DNA from: Isoetes taiwanensis
Taxonomy: Eukaryota > Streptophyta > Lycopodiopsida > Isoetales > Isoetaceae
NCBI GenBank assembly: GCA_021234155.1
Contig: JAJEKV010000321.1
Span: 1-64,000 of the forward strand
DNA: 64,000 nt
Direction: 5' to 3'
In this document: positions 11,142 to 23,821 of the stretch, piece by piece
How the letters are laid out: every line of letters begins with the position of its first letter
Position numbering within the stretch: the first letter of the stretch is position 1
Translations under genes and position numbers: made by a program
Notes under the pieces: generated by a model
What the model was told of the DNA's origin: nothing
Databases searched by the model: none
What the model saw: only the letters and a program-made list of their open reading frames with translations

Positions 11142-13193
11142 CAAATCATCGAAACGAGAGCAAAAGGAATATTCCTTAAAGATTCCTTTTTTTTTTACAA
11201 AAAGGGGGTAAAACGAGGTTAAAAAAAAAAAAAGATGCATAAAATTCTATTTTGACCCCCCCAAAAGTGACTAATTTTTTTGTGCAACGAAAGAATTGAC
11301 TTTTTGAAAGTGTCATTTTTCTTAGCAAATAGAATGTTCTTGAAGTATATTTTACGTGAGAAACCCTAATTTCAGAGGATAAAATATTTAACAAAAAATT
11401 GAAGTTAGTCCGTAACTGAAACTGTAGTATTCTCAAATTTTGAAGATAGAATCTTCATATTCACATACAAAATTTACAGTCTTTTTCTAAGACTCAGTTA
11501 TGTACAAAAGTGTGAGGAGTGATGAGAGAGGGATCTAGGACGTCATCATATTCATTTATACCATCTTCATCACCTTCACTTCTTTCACTGTCACTAGAGG
11601 AAGTGCTTGAGTTATCTTCCTCATCACTATCAACAGATGGTGTAGCATTGCCACCACCTTGTTCATCCTCTTCTTCGTAATTACAAGCTTTTTTAAGCAA
11701 ATTGATAGTCCTCTGGCGTAGACGATTGTCAGATTTCAATTTAAAATCGTAGCACAATATAGTCACGTCATTAAGGATCAGCTCATCCCTACAACCCACC
11801 TTCTTGGACTTTCATCCTTTTCTTTGGCTTCTCATTTCTAACTCATATCTACCTTCAAAAGCATTTTTCTGAGCGAGTTGCAAGCCAATGAATCTTGAGT
11901 TTAGTGACTAAGCCTTCCTCCTTGGTTTGTGTCAAGCACTTTTGCTATCCGAAAAGGTCGACCTTTGTCATCCTCCTCAGTTGGAAGAGCAATTAGCATA
12001 CCCTTGGTAATTTCTGTGATGTTACCTTGAGGCTCATTCCTGCGTCTTGGTCCGAGGTACATGACTCGATCCTCGTCTTCTTCTCTTTGCAGTGCTAATG
12101 TAGCATTGCTTGGACCTTGGTCTTTGGGGGTTGATGGAAGGTGTTAGGCCATCGAAATGGTTCTTGCAAGCTGTCTTAGAGCTATATTTTTCACAACAAT
12201 TTTTCTGTTCGAGAAAGAAAATTACTCCACCACATCCGATCTTCTTCTAAGAAGTACTTAAAGCCGAGGAAATTCCATTTTCAATGGCTTTTAAGGATGA
12301 CTTCTGGGGTACTTTTCTTACGCTTGGACTCCTTAGGATTTTTGAGAGGAAGTTGTTCAAAGACGTTCTATGAAGCAAGTAATGCGGAATATATTTAAGG
12401 AAGCGTAATCCCTACGGTGGACTCAGGTCCTTAGTTGTGGTATACTTCTTCCCGTGTAAGAAACTCTCGGCCATCCTTCAAGTAGAACTTGATGTGATGT
12501 TGAAAGGTGAGATCATTCAACTTGTTCCAAAAGCTTGTTCTCTGTCTCCAACGTTGAGAGAAAACAAACTCTCACGAAATCAGCGATCTCTTTAAGAAGA
12601 TCGATCACCGGTGGGAGTGTAAGAATCTTCAATAATTGAACTAATGTAGGAAGGAGAAAGCCTTCTTCCTTCTAAGGCGCCTTAAAATCTGTTGAACATT
12701 TGGTCAATCCGATCATGAGTGTGGCCTACAAGTAAGAAAACCGAGCTTCACTTTTCTAAAGATCCCAAGCTCCACTAACATAGCACAAGTATGCAAAGAG
12801 TGTTTGATTCTTGTTCTCCCTTGTAGTATTGTCAAGTTGCAGGTAAAAAGCGGTGGTAATTGCTCTTGCTTTCGCCTGGGACCTTGTTAAGAATTGTAAT
12901 TGTGAGGTTAGGGTCACCATGCAAGTTTGGATATGTCAAAAATACTTTGCACTTTAGACTTCCTTTGAAGACCATAGCTCCTACAAGGTGGACCTTAACA
13001 AAATATTCCTCTGGCACATCTTTAGGAATGTTCAAGAAATGTGGTAGAGTAGTTTTTTGGTCCATTCCATCAATCACAATGAACATATATTGCTGATTGG
13101 ATGTTCAAGAGCTTTTTTCTATGTTTGGCAAGCTTTCTTCTCTCTGCTTTGCTTGTTGTTCACGATGTGCGGCAAGATTCTGTTGCACAATAT

Positions 13194-13260
13194 CTGTAGA
13201 AGAAATAAGGTCAAAGCATTTTTTTTAAAATAAATGAGAGATTGAAGAACATGAGCTTAC
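13194..13260 (-). other. 67-bp intron in DUF7869 gene, copy 1
   Basis: The minus strand reads GAAAGAA/GTAAGC.. TTTCTTCTACAG/ATATTG. The equivalent intron in copy 2 is 17773-17707, also 67 bp. In copy 3 the acceptor reads CTACG because a CTG has lost a base. A spliced gene argues against a bacterial origin of this DNA. Confidence 0.75.
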
Positions 13261-13536
13261 TTCTTTCGACCTCTGTCTTTGCAGTTTCTCTTTGACTTTT
13301 TAATTCTGCACACCTTGAGCAAACATACATTCTGTGTCTCCCGGGAATTTTCACTAAACCGAATTCACTTTTCCGCGACCGGTGAAGTGTGAGTAAGAGA
13401 TGTGTTGAAGTCGAAGTGCAAAGTCTCTTTGTACTCATTAAAAACATCTTTTTGGTGATGTTATCGGTTAAATGATACATGTTCTTTGGCGTTTCTCACA
13501 TGTTTCTCTAAAATATTTCTCCATCCATGACACAAA

Positions 13537-13788
13537 GGGCAAAAGTATCTTTGGTGGGTATCAAAAAACGCTGCCCCAAACACTTAGATCGACACCACGG
13601 ATGTACTATTCTATCATAGTATTCCACTTGTCATTCATTGGAGCTGTTACATATTTCTATTGATTACCTAATTACCATGTGCTAGTACCAGTAACACCCT
13701 AAACAAGCTGCCATATGGGGTGCTATATGAGTCTTTGTCGACATCGTCCGGACGATGCTTTTGATACCCACCGAGCATACTTTTGCCC
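13537..13788. mobile_element. MITE, 252 bp, in DUF7869 copy 1
   Basis: The ends are GGGCAAAAGTAT and ATACTTTTGCCC, inverted repeats that continue imperfectly for about 28 bp. The inside matches the element at 50317-50564 (TATCATAATATTCCACTTGTC and CAAGCTGCCATATGGGGTGC blocks). DUF7869 copies 2 and 3 lack it, which shows an insertion. I could not settle its target duplication here. Confidence 0.8.
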
Positions 13789-15353
13789 AGCAGCAGGGCA
13801 TGCATGGTTACAACTCTTCTTGGTCCACAATGATCATCAATTGCTGGATTTTTGTCCGATCTTTTGTGTATTCTAGACATTACGGTGGACTCTAAGCGGT
13901 GGACAACCATAAAGCATTTACGGCAAACTTCTTGGCCGGTTAATGTAGTGCAAGAAGGTGTTCTTGGTGCGGCCTTACATGATAGGCCAAGTAGGCATTC
14001 TGGTCAGCCAATGTCATTGAACCCAGTAGTTGTCTCTAATTGCTCGTAATTTAGACATGTTAAATTTGTTGATACATCCCAATGAGCAACATTTACTTCT
14101 TAAAAGTCTTCTCATTTTATGCTCGTCCATAAGGTTTCTTCTTCTTACAGAGGAGCATGCTCTCAAACCATAATCCACCTTGAATTTCTTTGTGGACTGG
14201 CAGAGAAGCAGCGTAATCTCGTTGCACGCCGTTGGTGTCTTCATCTTACAAGAGAGTTCTACTCACAGGGGTGACCTCCTCTCGCCCTTAGTGGTGTGCT
14301 TGTAGAGGAGAACAAACCGATGAAGTATGCATACAGGATAAAGGCGGAGGTGCAATGTTGAATGAAGGAGATGGGCCAGCATATGATGTGCCAGCGAAAG
14401 TTGTTGTAGCATCTTCACGGGGAGTTCGATCAAACATATCTCTTATAGCGGTGAAATTACGCAAACCCATGTGTCACCACGTTTGTGTGAAGAGGAGTAG
14501 ATGCTGCAGGGTCGTCTTCATTTGTAGTGAAATCGTGGTGGGAGAAACGATGGAGAATCTCATGATCTTGAGCGTGATGTATTCTGGCATGTGTAAGTGA
14601 AGATGGAGAAACAACAAACAACGGAGGTAGTCCGTTCAAACATTTCTTTGAGGTCGAGCTATCGTAGTGTGAGGGGGATGGTACAAATGGTGGTGGAAGA
14701 TTGCCTACGCGGCAATTTGTGTGAGGGTTGGAAAGGTGGTGGCAGCCGGTTTCCTACTGGACTTGGAGAGGGTTGGAAAGGTGGTGGCAGTCTACTAGTT
14801 ACTGGACTCGGAGTGTCTTCGAGAAGCAACAAAGACCTTGTCGAGGTAGGTGTTGAAGAAGCATCTCCGTCTTGTGTTCCATCTGAAGTAGAGGTACTTG
14901 GGCAAACAAATGGTGGTGGAAGTTTGTTCACGAAGCGGTTAACCATGTCAAACAACTGCAAAAAATAGTGGGCTTGTTACTAACTCACAAGTCGATTGGA
15001 CTAATGATATTCGAGAATACAAATGCTATTCTGGAATAGTATTTTGTGTGCAGCATTTGCTGTGTGTGTGCAAGAATGCTATTCCAGAATACACTTATCC
15101 AGAGTGTTTGGACAAGACGTATTCCGCATCACATAGAAAAACACAACTGACAGTGGCCTACCTTTAAAAAGGAAAATCGAGCGCCTCAATTGCGTATTCC
15201 GCTTTCAGAGATTTAGTCGCCAGCCCGAGCGCCTTCCGATCAATATACATTTGCTGTATTCCGATTTACATAGCGAAAATAATGGGCGGGGTAAGCATAT
15301 GCCAAAAGTACATAGCACGTCTTTCTTTTGATTCTGATTTGCTTTTTGAAGGC

Positions 15354-15630
15354 CAAAGTGTATTCCGAATACACTTTGCCCTTCAGCGAAAAACAAAGTG
15401 TATTCCGAATACACTTTGCTTTACTTTGCCCTTGCTCAGCGGCGAAAAGCAAAGTGTATTCGAAACTCACATACACTTTGCCCTTTCGGGTGAAGAGCAA
15501 TTCACCCGAAGGGCAAAGTGTGGGCAAAGTGTATGTATTCCGGAATACACTTTGCTCTTCGCCAGTGAGCAAAGTGTATTCCAGAATACACTTTGCTCTT
15601 CGCCTGAAGGGCAAAGTGTATTCTGGAATA
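15354..15630. repeat. Palindromic array 1 (outer E, left part)
   Basis: Repeated AAAGTG..CACTTT palindromes with core GTGTATTCCGGAATACAC and variants at the centre (CCAG, CTGG, or a lost base). Spacers such as GCTCTTCGCCTGAAGGGC are themselves the inverse of neighbouring spacers, so the whole tract can fold. It is cut at GTGTATTCTGGAATA by the second E copy at 15631. The missing half, AATACACTTTGC, is at 36589-36600. Another palindrome pair lies at about 15015-15105. Confidence 0.9.
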
Positions 15631-15655
15631 AACAAAGTTGCGTATTAAACGGGAG
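15631..15655 (+). repeat. Left terminal inverted repeat of inner E
   Basis: AACAAAGTTGCGTATTAAAC plus GGGAG, directly after AATA of the interrupted palindrome. Confidence 0.75.
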
Positions 15656-16005
15656 CAAATCATCGAAACGAGAGCGAAAGGAATATTCCTCAAAAATTCC
15701 CTTTTTTTTTTACAAAAAGGGGCTAAAACGAGGTTAAAAAAAAAAAAGATGCATGAAATTCTATTTTGACCCCCCCAAAAGTGACTAATTTTTGTGTGCA
15801 ACGAAAGAATTGACTTTTTTAAAGTGTCATTTTTCTTAGCAAATAGAATGTTCTTGAAGTATATTTTACGAGAGAAACCCTAATTTCAGAGGATAAAATA
15901 TTTAACAAAAAATTGAAGTTAGTCCGTAATGAAGCGTAGTATTCTCAAAATTTGAAGATAGAATCTTCATATTCACATGCAAAATTTACAGTCTTTTTCT
16001 AAGAC

Positions 16006-19000
16006 TCAGTTATGTGCAAAAGTATGAGGAATGATGAAGGAGGGATCCAGGACATCATCATGTTCATTTATGCCATCCTCATCACCTTCACTTCTTTCAC
16101 TATCACTAGAGGAAGTGCTTGAGTTATCTTCCTCATCACTATCAACAGATGGTGTAGCATTGCCACCACCTTCTTCATCCTCTTCTTCGTAATTACAAGC
16201 TTTTTTAAGCAAATTGATAGTCCCTGCGGCGTGAGACGATTGTCGATTTCAATTTAAAATCATAGCACAATATAGTCCGTCATTAAGGATCAGCTCATCC
16301 CTACAACCCACCTTCTTGGACTTTCTCCCTTTTCCTTGGCTTCTCATTTCTAACTCATATCTACCTTCAAAAGCATTTTCTGAGCGTGTTGCAAGCCAAT
16401 GAATCTTGAGTTTAGTGACTAAGCCTTCCTCCTTGACTGTGTCAAGCACTTTTTGCTATCCGAAGGTCGACCTTTGTCATCCTCCTCGGTTGGAAGAGCA
16501 ATTAGCATACCCTTGGTAATTTTACGTGATATTACCTTGAGGCTCATTCCTGCGTCTTGGTCCGAGAGGTACATGACTCGATCCTCGTCTTCTTCTTCTT
16601 GCAGGTGCTAATGTAGCATTGCTTGGACCTGCTTTGTCTTTGGGGTTGATGGAAGGTGTTAGGCCATCCAAATGGTTCTTGCAACCTGTCTTAGAGCTAT
16701 ATTTTTCACAACAATTTTACGTTCGAGAAAGAAATTACTCCACCACATCCAGATCTTCTTCTAAGAAGTACTTAAAGCACGAGGAAATTCCATTTTCAAT
16801 GGCTTTTAAGGATGACTCACGGGGTACTTTTCTTACCTTGGACTCCTTAGGATTTTTGAGAGGAAGTTGTTCACATGCGTTCTATGAAGGAAGTGTGGAA
16901 TATATTTAAGGAAGCGTAATCCCTCTTGTGGACTCCAGTCCTTAGTTGTGGTATACTTTTTCCCCCAGAAGAAACTACGGCCATCCTTCAAGTAGAACTT
17001 GATGTGATGTTGAAAGGTGAGATCATTCAACTTGTTCCACGGCTTGTTCTGCAATGCGAGCGTTGAGAGAAAACAAACTCTCTGAAATCAGCAGTCTCTT
17101 TAAGAAGATCGATCTTTGGAGTGGGAGTGTAAGAATCTTCAATAATTGAACTAATGTAGGAAGGGAGAAAGCCTTCTTCCTTCTAAGGCGCCTGAAAAAT
17201 CTCTTTGAACATCTGGTCAATCGATCATGAGTGTGGCCTACAAGTAAAAACCGAGCTTCACTTTTCTAAAGATCCTAGCTCCACTAACATAGCCACGGTA
17301 TGCAAAGAGTGTTTGATTCTTGTTCTCCCTTGTAGTATTGTCAAGTTGCGGGTAAAGCACGAGGGTGGTAATTGCTCTTGCTTTCGCCACGGGACCTTGT
17401 TAAGAATTGTAATTGTGAGGTTAGGGTCACCATGCAAGTTTGGATATGTCAAAAATACTTTGCACTTTAGACTTCCTTTGAAGACCATAGCTCCTACAAG
17501 GTGGACCTTAACAAAACATTCCTCTGGCACATCTTTAGGAATGTTCAAGAAATGTGGTAGAGTAGTTTTTTTTTGGTCCATTCCATCAATCACAACAGAC
17601 ATATATTGCAGTGGACGTTCAAGAGCTTTTTACGTGTTTGGCAAGCTTTCTTCTCTCTGGCGCTTGTTGTTCCGCGATGTCCGGCAAGGTTACATTTGCA
17701 CAATATCTGTAGAAGAAATAAGGTCAAAGCATTTTTTTTAAAACAAGTGAGAGATTGAAGAACATGAGCTTACTTCTTTCGACCTCTGTCTTTGCAGTTT
17801 CTCTTTGACTTTTTAATTCTGCACACCTTGAGCAAGCGGACATTACGTGTCTCCGGGGAATTTTCACTAAACCGAATTCACTTTTCCACATCCGGTGAAG
17901 TGTGAGTAAGAGATGTCTTTGAAGGCTGAGTGCAAGTCTCTTTGTACTCATTAAAACATCTTTTTGGTGATGTTATCGGTTAAATGATACATGTTGTTGT
18001 TAGGCGACTTCTCACATGTTTCTCTAAAATATTTCTCCATCCATGACACAAAGAGCAAGGGCATGCATGGTTACAACTCTTCTTGGTCCACAATGATCAT
18101 CAATTGCTGGATTTTTGTCCAGTCTTTTGTGTATTCTAGACATTACGGTGGACCCTAAGCGGTGGACAACCATAAAGCATTTCGGCAAACTTCTTGGCCG
18201 GTTAATGTAGTGCAAGAAGGTGTTGCTTGGTCACGGCCTTACATGATAGGCCAAGTAGGCATTACGGTCAGCCAATGTCATTGAACTGTAGTTGTCTCTA
18301 ATTGCTCGTAATTTAGACATGTTAAATTTGTTGATACATCCCAATGAGCAGCATTTACTTCTTAAAAGTCTTCTCATTTTATGCTCGTCCATAAGGTTTC
18401 TTCTTCTTCTAGAGGAGCATGCTCTCAAACCATAATCCACCTTGAATTTCTTTGTGGGTGGCTAGAGAACGCGTAATCTCGTTGCACCGTTGGTGTCTTC
18501 ATCTTACAAGAGAGTTCTACTCGGGGGTGACCTCCTCTCCCGCCCTTAGTGGTGTGCTTGTAGAGGAGAACAAACCACGTGAAGTCATGCAGGATAAAGG
18601 CGGAGGTGCGGTGTTGAATGAAGGAGATGGGCCAAGCATATGATGTGCGGCCGAAAGTTGTTGTAGCATCTTCACGGGGAGTTCGATCAAACATATCTCT
18701 TATAGCGGTGAAATTACGCAAACCCATGTGTCACCACGTTTGTGTGAAGAGGAGTAGATCTTTGCGGGTCGTCTTCATTTGTAGTGAAATCGTGGTGGGA
18801 GAAACGATGGAGAATCTCGTAGTCTTCAGAACGTGATGTATTCCTGGCATGTGTAAGTGAAGATGGAGAAACAACAAACGGCGGAGGTAGTCTGTTCAGA
18901 AACATTTGTTGAGGTCGAGCTATCGTAGTGTGGGGGGATGGTACAAATGGTGGTGGAAGATTGCTACGTGCAGCTTGGTGAGGGTTGGAAAGGTGGTGGC

Positions 19001-19215
19001 AGCGGTTTCCCTCTTGGACTTGGAGAGGGTTGGAAAGGTGGTGGCAGTCTACTAGTTCTTTGGACTCGGAGTGTCTTGAGAAGCAACAAAGACCTTGTCG
19101 AGGTAGGTGTTGAAGAAGCATCTCCGTCTTGTGTTCCATCTGAAGTAGAGGTACTTGGGCAAACAAATGGTGGTGGAAGTTTGTTCCGGCGGTTAACCAT
19201 GTCAAACAACCGCAA
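16006..19215 (-). pseudogene. DUF7869-type protein, copy 2
   Basis: Same order as copy 1 without the MITE. Proline-rich N-terminus from 19215, SKCCSLGCINKF near 18340, CRKCFMVVHRLG near 18180, CSRCAELKSQ near 17820, intron 17773-17707. Then IDGMDQKKTTLPHF near 17580, LPP..LDN region near 17340 and FLLVGHTH-type region near 17250. IHWLATRSENAFEGRYELEMRS lies near 16400, and the acidic tail runs to the stop at 16006. It is closely similar to copy 1, but frames break repeatedly. Many breaks sit at CAG/CTG triplets where copies 1 or 3 keep the normal base, so part of the damage may be base-calling error. Confidence 0.7.
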
Positions 19216-19599
19216 AAAATAGTGGGCTTGTTACTAACTCACAAGTCGATTGGACTAATGATATTGAGGAGAATACAAATGCTATTCGGAATAGTATTTT
19301 GTGTGCGCATTCTTTGTGTGTGTGCAAGAATGCTATTCGGAATACACTTATCGAGTGTTTGGACAAGGCGTATTCCGCATCACATAGAAAACACTGGCCC
19401 GATTGGCCTACCTTTAAAAAAGGAAAATCGGCCTCGATTCGCGTATTTCCGCTTTGGAGATTTAGTCGCCCGGCCCGAAGCCTTCGATCAATATACATTT
19501 GTTGTATTCGATTTACATAGCGAAAATAATGGGATGGTAAGCATGTAAAGTACATACATATGCGTCTTTCTTTTGATTCCTGATTTGCTTTTGAAGGCC

Positions 19600-19872
19600 A
19601 AAGTGTATTCCAGAATACACTTTGCCCTTCAGGCGAAGAGCAAAGTGTATTCCGGAATACACTTTGCCCACACTTTGTCCTTGCTCACTGGCGAAGAGCA
19701 AAGTGTATTCGGAATACATACACTTTGCCCTTAGGGTGAAGAGCAATTCACCCAGAAGGGCAAAGTGTGGGCAAAGTGTATGTATTAGGAATACACTTTG
19801 CTCTTCGCCGATGAGCAAAGTGTATTAGAATACACTTTGCCCTGAACCAAGGGCAAAGTGTATTCTGGAATA
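19600..19872. repeat. Palindromic array 2
   Basis: Same repeats and spacers as array 1 in the same order, ending at the same GTGTATTCTGGAATA where a further E left end starts at 19873. The identical junction shows tandem duplication of the left half of inner E rather than an independent insertion. Confidence 0.9.
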
Positions 19873-19897
19873 AACAAAGTTGCGTATTAAACGGGAG
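19873..19897 (+). repeat. Duplicated left terminal inverted repeat of inner E
   Basis: AACAAAGTTGCGTATTAAAC plus GGGAG again after AATA. There are three left ends (11117, 15631, 19873) but only two right ends in the window. Confidence 0.75.
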
Positions 19898-20245
19898 CAA
19901 ATCATCGAAATGAGAGCGAAAGGAATATTCCTCAAAAATTCCCTTTTTTTTTTACAAAAAGGGGCTAAAACGAGGTTAAAAAAAAGATGCATGAAATTCT
20001 ATTTTGACCCCAAAAGTGACTAATTTTTTGTGTGCTTGAAAAGAATTGACTTTTTAAAGTGTCATTTTTCTTAGCAAATAGAATGTTCTTGAAGTATATT
20101 TTCTGAGAGAAACCCTAATTTCGAGAGGATAAAATATTTAACAAAAAATTGAAGTTAGTCCAGAATCGAAACTGTAGTATTCTCAAAATTTGAAGATAGA
20201 ATCTTCATATTCACATGCAAAATTCTGATCTTTTTCTAAGACTTC

Positions 20246-23200
20246 GGTTATGTGCAAAAGTATGAGGAATGATGAAGGAGGGATCCGGGGCGTCATCATG
20301 TTCATTTATGCCATCCTCATCACCTTCACTTCTTTCACTATCACTAGAGGAAGTGCTTGAGTTATCTTCCTCATCACTATCAACGGATGGTGTAGCATTG
20401 CCACCACCTTCTTCATCCTCTTCTTCGTAATTACAAGCTTTTTAAGCAAATTGATAGTCCTCTCACGTAGGCGATTGTCGATTTCAATTTAAAATCATAG
20501 CACAATATAGTCCGTCATTAAGGATCAGCTCATCCCTACAACCCACCTTCTTGGACTTTCTCCCTTTTCCTTGGCTTCTCATTTCTAACTCATATCTACC
20601 TTCAAAAGCATTTTTTCGGCGTGTTGCAAGCCAATGAATCTTGAGTTTAGTGACTAAGCCTTCCTCCTTGTGTCAAGCACTTTTGCTATCGAGAAAGGTC
20701 GACCTTTGTCATCCTCCTCGGTTGGAAGAGCAATTAGCATACCCTTGGTAATTTTACGTGATATTACCTTGGGGCTCATTCTGCGTCTTGGTCAGGGGTA
20801 CATGACTTCGATCCTCGTCTTCTTCTCTGCAGGTGCTAATGTAGCATTGCTTGACCTGCTTGGTCTTTGGGGTTGATGGAAGGTGTTAGGCCATCCAAAT
20901 GGTTCTTGCAACTGTCTTAGAGCTATATTTTTTCACAACAATTTTCTGTTCGAGAAAGAAATTACTCCACCACATCCGATCTTCTTCTAAGAAGTACTTA
21001 GCCTGAGGAAATTCCATTTTCAATGGCTTTTAAGGATGACTCGGGTACTTTTCTTCCGCTTGGACTCCTTAGGATTTTGAGAGGAAGTTGTTGCATGACG
21101 TTCTATGAAGGAATGTGTGGAATATATTTAAGGAAGCGTAATCCCTCTTGTGGACTCCAGTCCTTAGTTGTGGTATACTTTTCCCCTCGTAAGAAACTCG
21201 GCCATCCTTCAAGTAGAACTTGATGTGATGTTGAAAGGTGAGATCATTCAACTTGTTCCGCGGCTTGTTCTGCAATGCGAGCGTTGAGAGAAAACAAACT
21301 CTCACGAAATCAGCGGTCTCTTTAAGAAGATCGATCCTTTGGGTGGGAGTGTAAGAATCTTCAATAATTGAACTAATGTAGGAAGGGAGAAAGCCTTCTT
21401 CCTTCTAAGGCGCCTGAGAAAATCTCTTTGAACATCGGTCAATCGATCATGAGTGTGGCCTACAAGTAAAAAACCGAGCTTCACTTTTCTAAAGATCCCT
21501 AGCTCCACTAACATAGCACGGTATGCAAAGAGTGTTTGATTCTTGTTCTCCCTTGTAGTATTGTCAAGTTGGGTAAAGCACGGTGGTAATTGCTCTTGCT
21601 CGCCGCGGGACCTTGTTAAGAATTGTAATTGTGAGGTTGGTCACCATGCAAGTTTGGATATGTCAAAAATACTTTGCACTTTAGACTTCCTTTGAAGACC
21701 ATAGCTCCTACAAGGTGGACCTTAACAAAACATTCCTCCGGCACATCTTTAGGAATGTTCAAGAAATGTGGTAGAGTAGTTTTTTGGTCCATTCCATCAA
21801 TCACAAATGGACATATATTGCGATTGGACGTTCAAGAGCTTTTTTTACGTGTTTGGCAAGCTTTCTTCTCTCTGGCGCTTGTTGTTCACGATGTCCGGCA
21901 AGGTTACGTTGCACAATATCGTAGAAGAAATAAGGTCAAAGCATTTTTTTAAAACAAGTGAGAGATTGAAGAACATGAGCTTACTTCTTTCGACCTCTGT
22001 CTTTGCGGTTTCTCTTTGACTTTTTAATTACGCGACACCTTGAGCAAAACAGACATTACGTGTCTCCCGGGAATTTTCACTAAACCGAATTCACTTTTCC
22101 ACACGGTGAAGTGTGAGTAAGAGATGTCTTTGAAGGTGAGTGCAAGTCTCTTTGTACTCATTAAAAACATCTTTTTGGTGATGTTATCGGTTAAATGATA
22201 CATGTTCTTTGTTAGGCGACTTCTCACATGTTTCTCTAAAATATTTCTCCATCCATGACACAAAGAAGGGCATGCACGGTTACAACTCTTCTTGGTCCAC
22301 AATGATCATCAATTCTTTGGATTTTTGTCCGATCTTTTGTGTATTCTAGACATTCGGTAGTCCCTAAGCGGTGGACAACCATAAAGCATTTTCGGCAAAC
22401 TTCTTGGCCGGTTAATGTAGTGCAAGAAGGTGTTATGGTCGGCCTTACATGATAGGCCAAGTAGGCATTCGGTCAGCCAATGTCATTGAACCGTAGTTGT
22501 CTCTAATTGCTCGTAATTTAGACATGTTAAATTTGTTGATGCAACCCAATGAGCAGCATTTACTTCTTAAAGTCTTCTCATTTTATGCTCGTCCATAAGG
22601 TTTCTTCTTCTTCGGAGGGAGCATGCTCTCACACCATAATCCACCTTGAATTTTTTGGTGGGGTGGCTAGAGAACGCGTGTAATCTCGTTGCACTTCGTT
22701 GGTGTCTTCATCTTGAAGAGAGTTCTACTGCGGGGGTGACCTCCTCGCCCTTAGTGGTGTGCTTGTAGAGGAGAACAAACCACGCGGAAGTCGTAATGCA
22801 GGAAAAGGCGAGGTGCGGTGTTGAATGAAGGAGATGGGCCAGCATATGATGTGCCAGCGAAAGTTGTTGTAGCGTCTTCACAGGGAGTTCGATCAAACAT
22901 CTCTCTCTGCAAACCCATGTGTCACCATGTTTGTGTGAAGAGGAGTAGATGCTGCGGGGTAGTAGATCTTTGCGGGGTCGTCTTCATTTGTAGTGAAATC
23001 GTGGTGGGAGAAACGATGGAGAATCTCATGATCTTGAGCGAAATGTATTCCTGGCATGTGTAAGTGAAGATGGAGAAACAACAAATGGCGGAGGTAGTCC
23101 GTTCGAAAATTTTCTTTGAGGTCGAGCCATTGTAGTGTCGGGGGATGGAACAAATGGTGGTGGAAGATTGCTCACGTGCAAGCGGGGTGAGGGTTGGAAA

Positions 23201-23431
23201 GGTGGTGGCGACGGTTTCCCCTCTTGGACTTGGAGAGGGTTGGAAAGGTGGTGGCAGTCTACTAGTTCTTTGGATTCCTCGAGTGTCTTCGAGAAGCAAC
23301 AAAGACCTTGTCGAGGTAGGTGTTGAAGAAGCATCTCCGTCTTGTGTTCCATCTGAAGTAGAGGTACTTGGGCAAACAAATGGTGGTGGAAGTTTGTTCA
23401 CGAAGCGGTTAACCATGGCAAACAACTGCAA
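20246..23431 (-). pseudogene. DUF7869-type protein, copy 3
   Basis: Third copy in the same orientation. N-terminus MQLFAMVNRFVNKLPPPF from 23431, CC..C zinc-like block near 22560, GQEVCRKCFMVVHRLG near 22400, ITKKMFLMSTKRL near 22180. The intron acceptor near 21920 is damaged (CTACG). IDGMDQKTTLPHF is near 21790, LVELGIFRKVKLGFLLVGHTHDR near 21450, acidic tail near 20320-20420. The stop used in copy 2 (AAC TGA) reads AAC CGA here, again a CTG change. The copy adjoins the longest inter-gene array and, on its far side, the methyltransferase gene, so the two genes diverge from the array. Confidence 0.7.
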
Positions 23432-23821
23432 AACATTGTGGGCTTGTTACTAACTCACAAGTCGATTGGACTAATGATATTCGAGAATACAAATGCTATT
23501 CTGGAATAGTATTATGTGCAAAGATTTTTCGCGTGTGTGTGCAAGAATGCTATTCCAGAATACACTTATCCAGAGTGTTTGGACAAGACGTATTCCGCAT
23601 CACATAGAAAAACACAACTGACAGTTGCCTACCTTTAAAAAGGAAAATTCGAGCGCCTCAGTTGCGTATTCCGCTTTCAGAGATTTAGTCGCCAGCCCGA
23701 GCGCCTTCCGATCAATATACATTTGCTGTATTCCGATTCACATAGCGAAAACAATGGACAGGTAAGCATGTAAAGTACATAGTACGTCTTTCTTTTGTTT
23801 TCTGATTTGCTTCTGTAGGCC

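Larger units (their letters stand above)
11494..14961 (-). pseudogene. DUF7869-type protein, copy 1 (outer E), possible transposase
   Basis: Read on the minus strand in several frames. A proline-rich N-terminus with repeated LPPPFQPSPS and LPPPFV starts at ATG 14961. Next come MGLRNFTAIRDMF, a basic RRRNLMDEHKMRRLL, a zinc-like SKCCSLGCINKF, RDNY..L..R..YL and GQEVCRKCFMVVHRLG. FGLVKIPGRH..CSRCAELKSQ follows, then an intron at 13260-13194. The core then has VIDGMDQKTTLPHF, YLQLDNTTRENKNQ (about 12850-12810) and FLLVGHTHDRIDQ (about 12740-12700). The tail is acidic, SDEEDNSSTSSSDSERSEGDEDG. The order CC..C / C..C / DGMD / LDN / VGHTH.D is, from memory, that of DUF7869 proteins. The D, D, H/D pattern suggests an RNase H-like nuclease, hence transposase (inference). 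Frameshifts make this copy inactive as read. It also carries a MITE. Confidence 0.7.

Noticed and set aside
15240-15735. Frames of 100-150 codons reading VYSEYTLPF-type repeats across the palindromic arrays on both strands
   Set aside because: They arise from the palindrome itself, which reads the same on both strands, and shift frame with each spacer.
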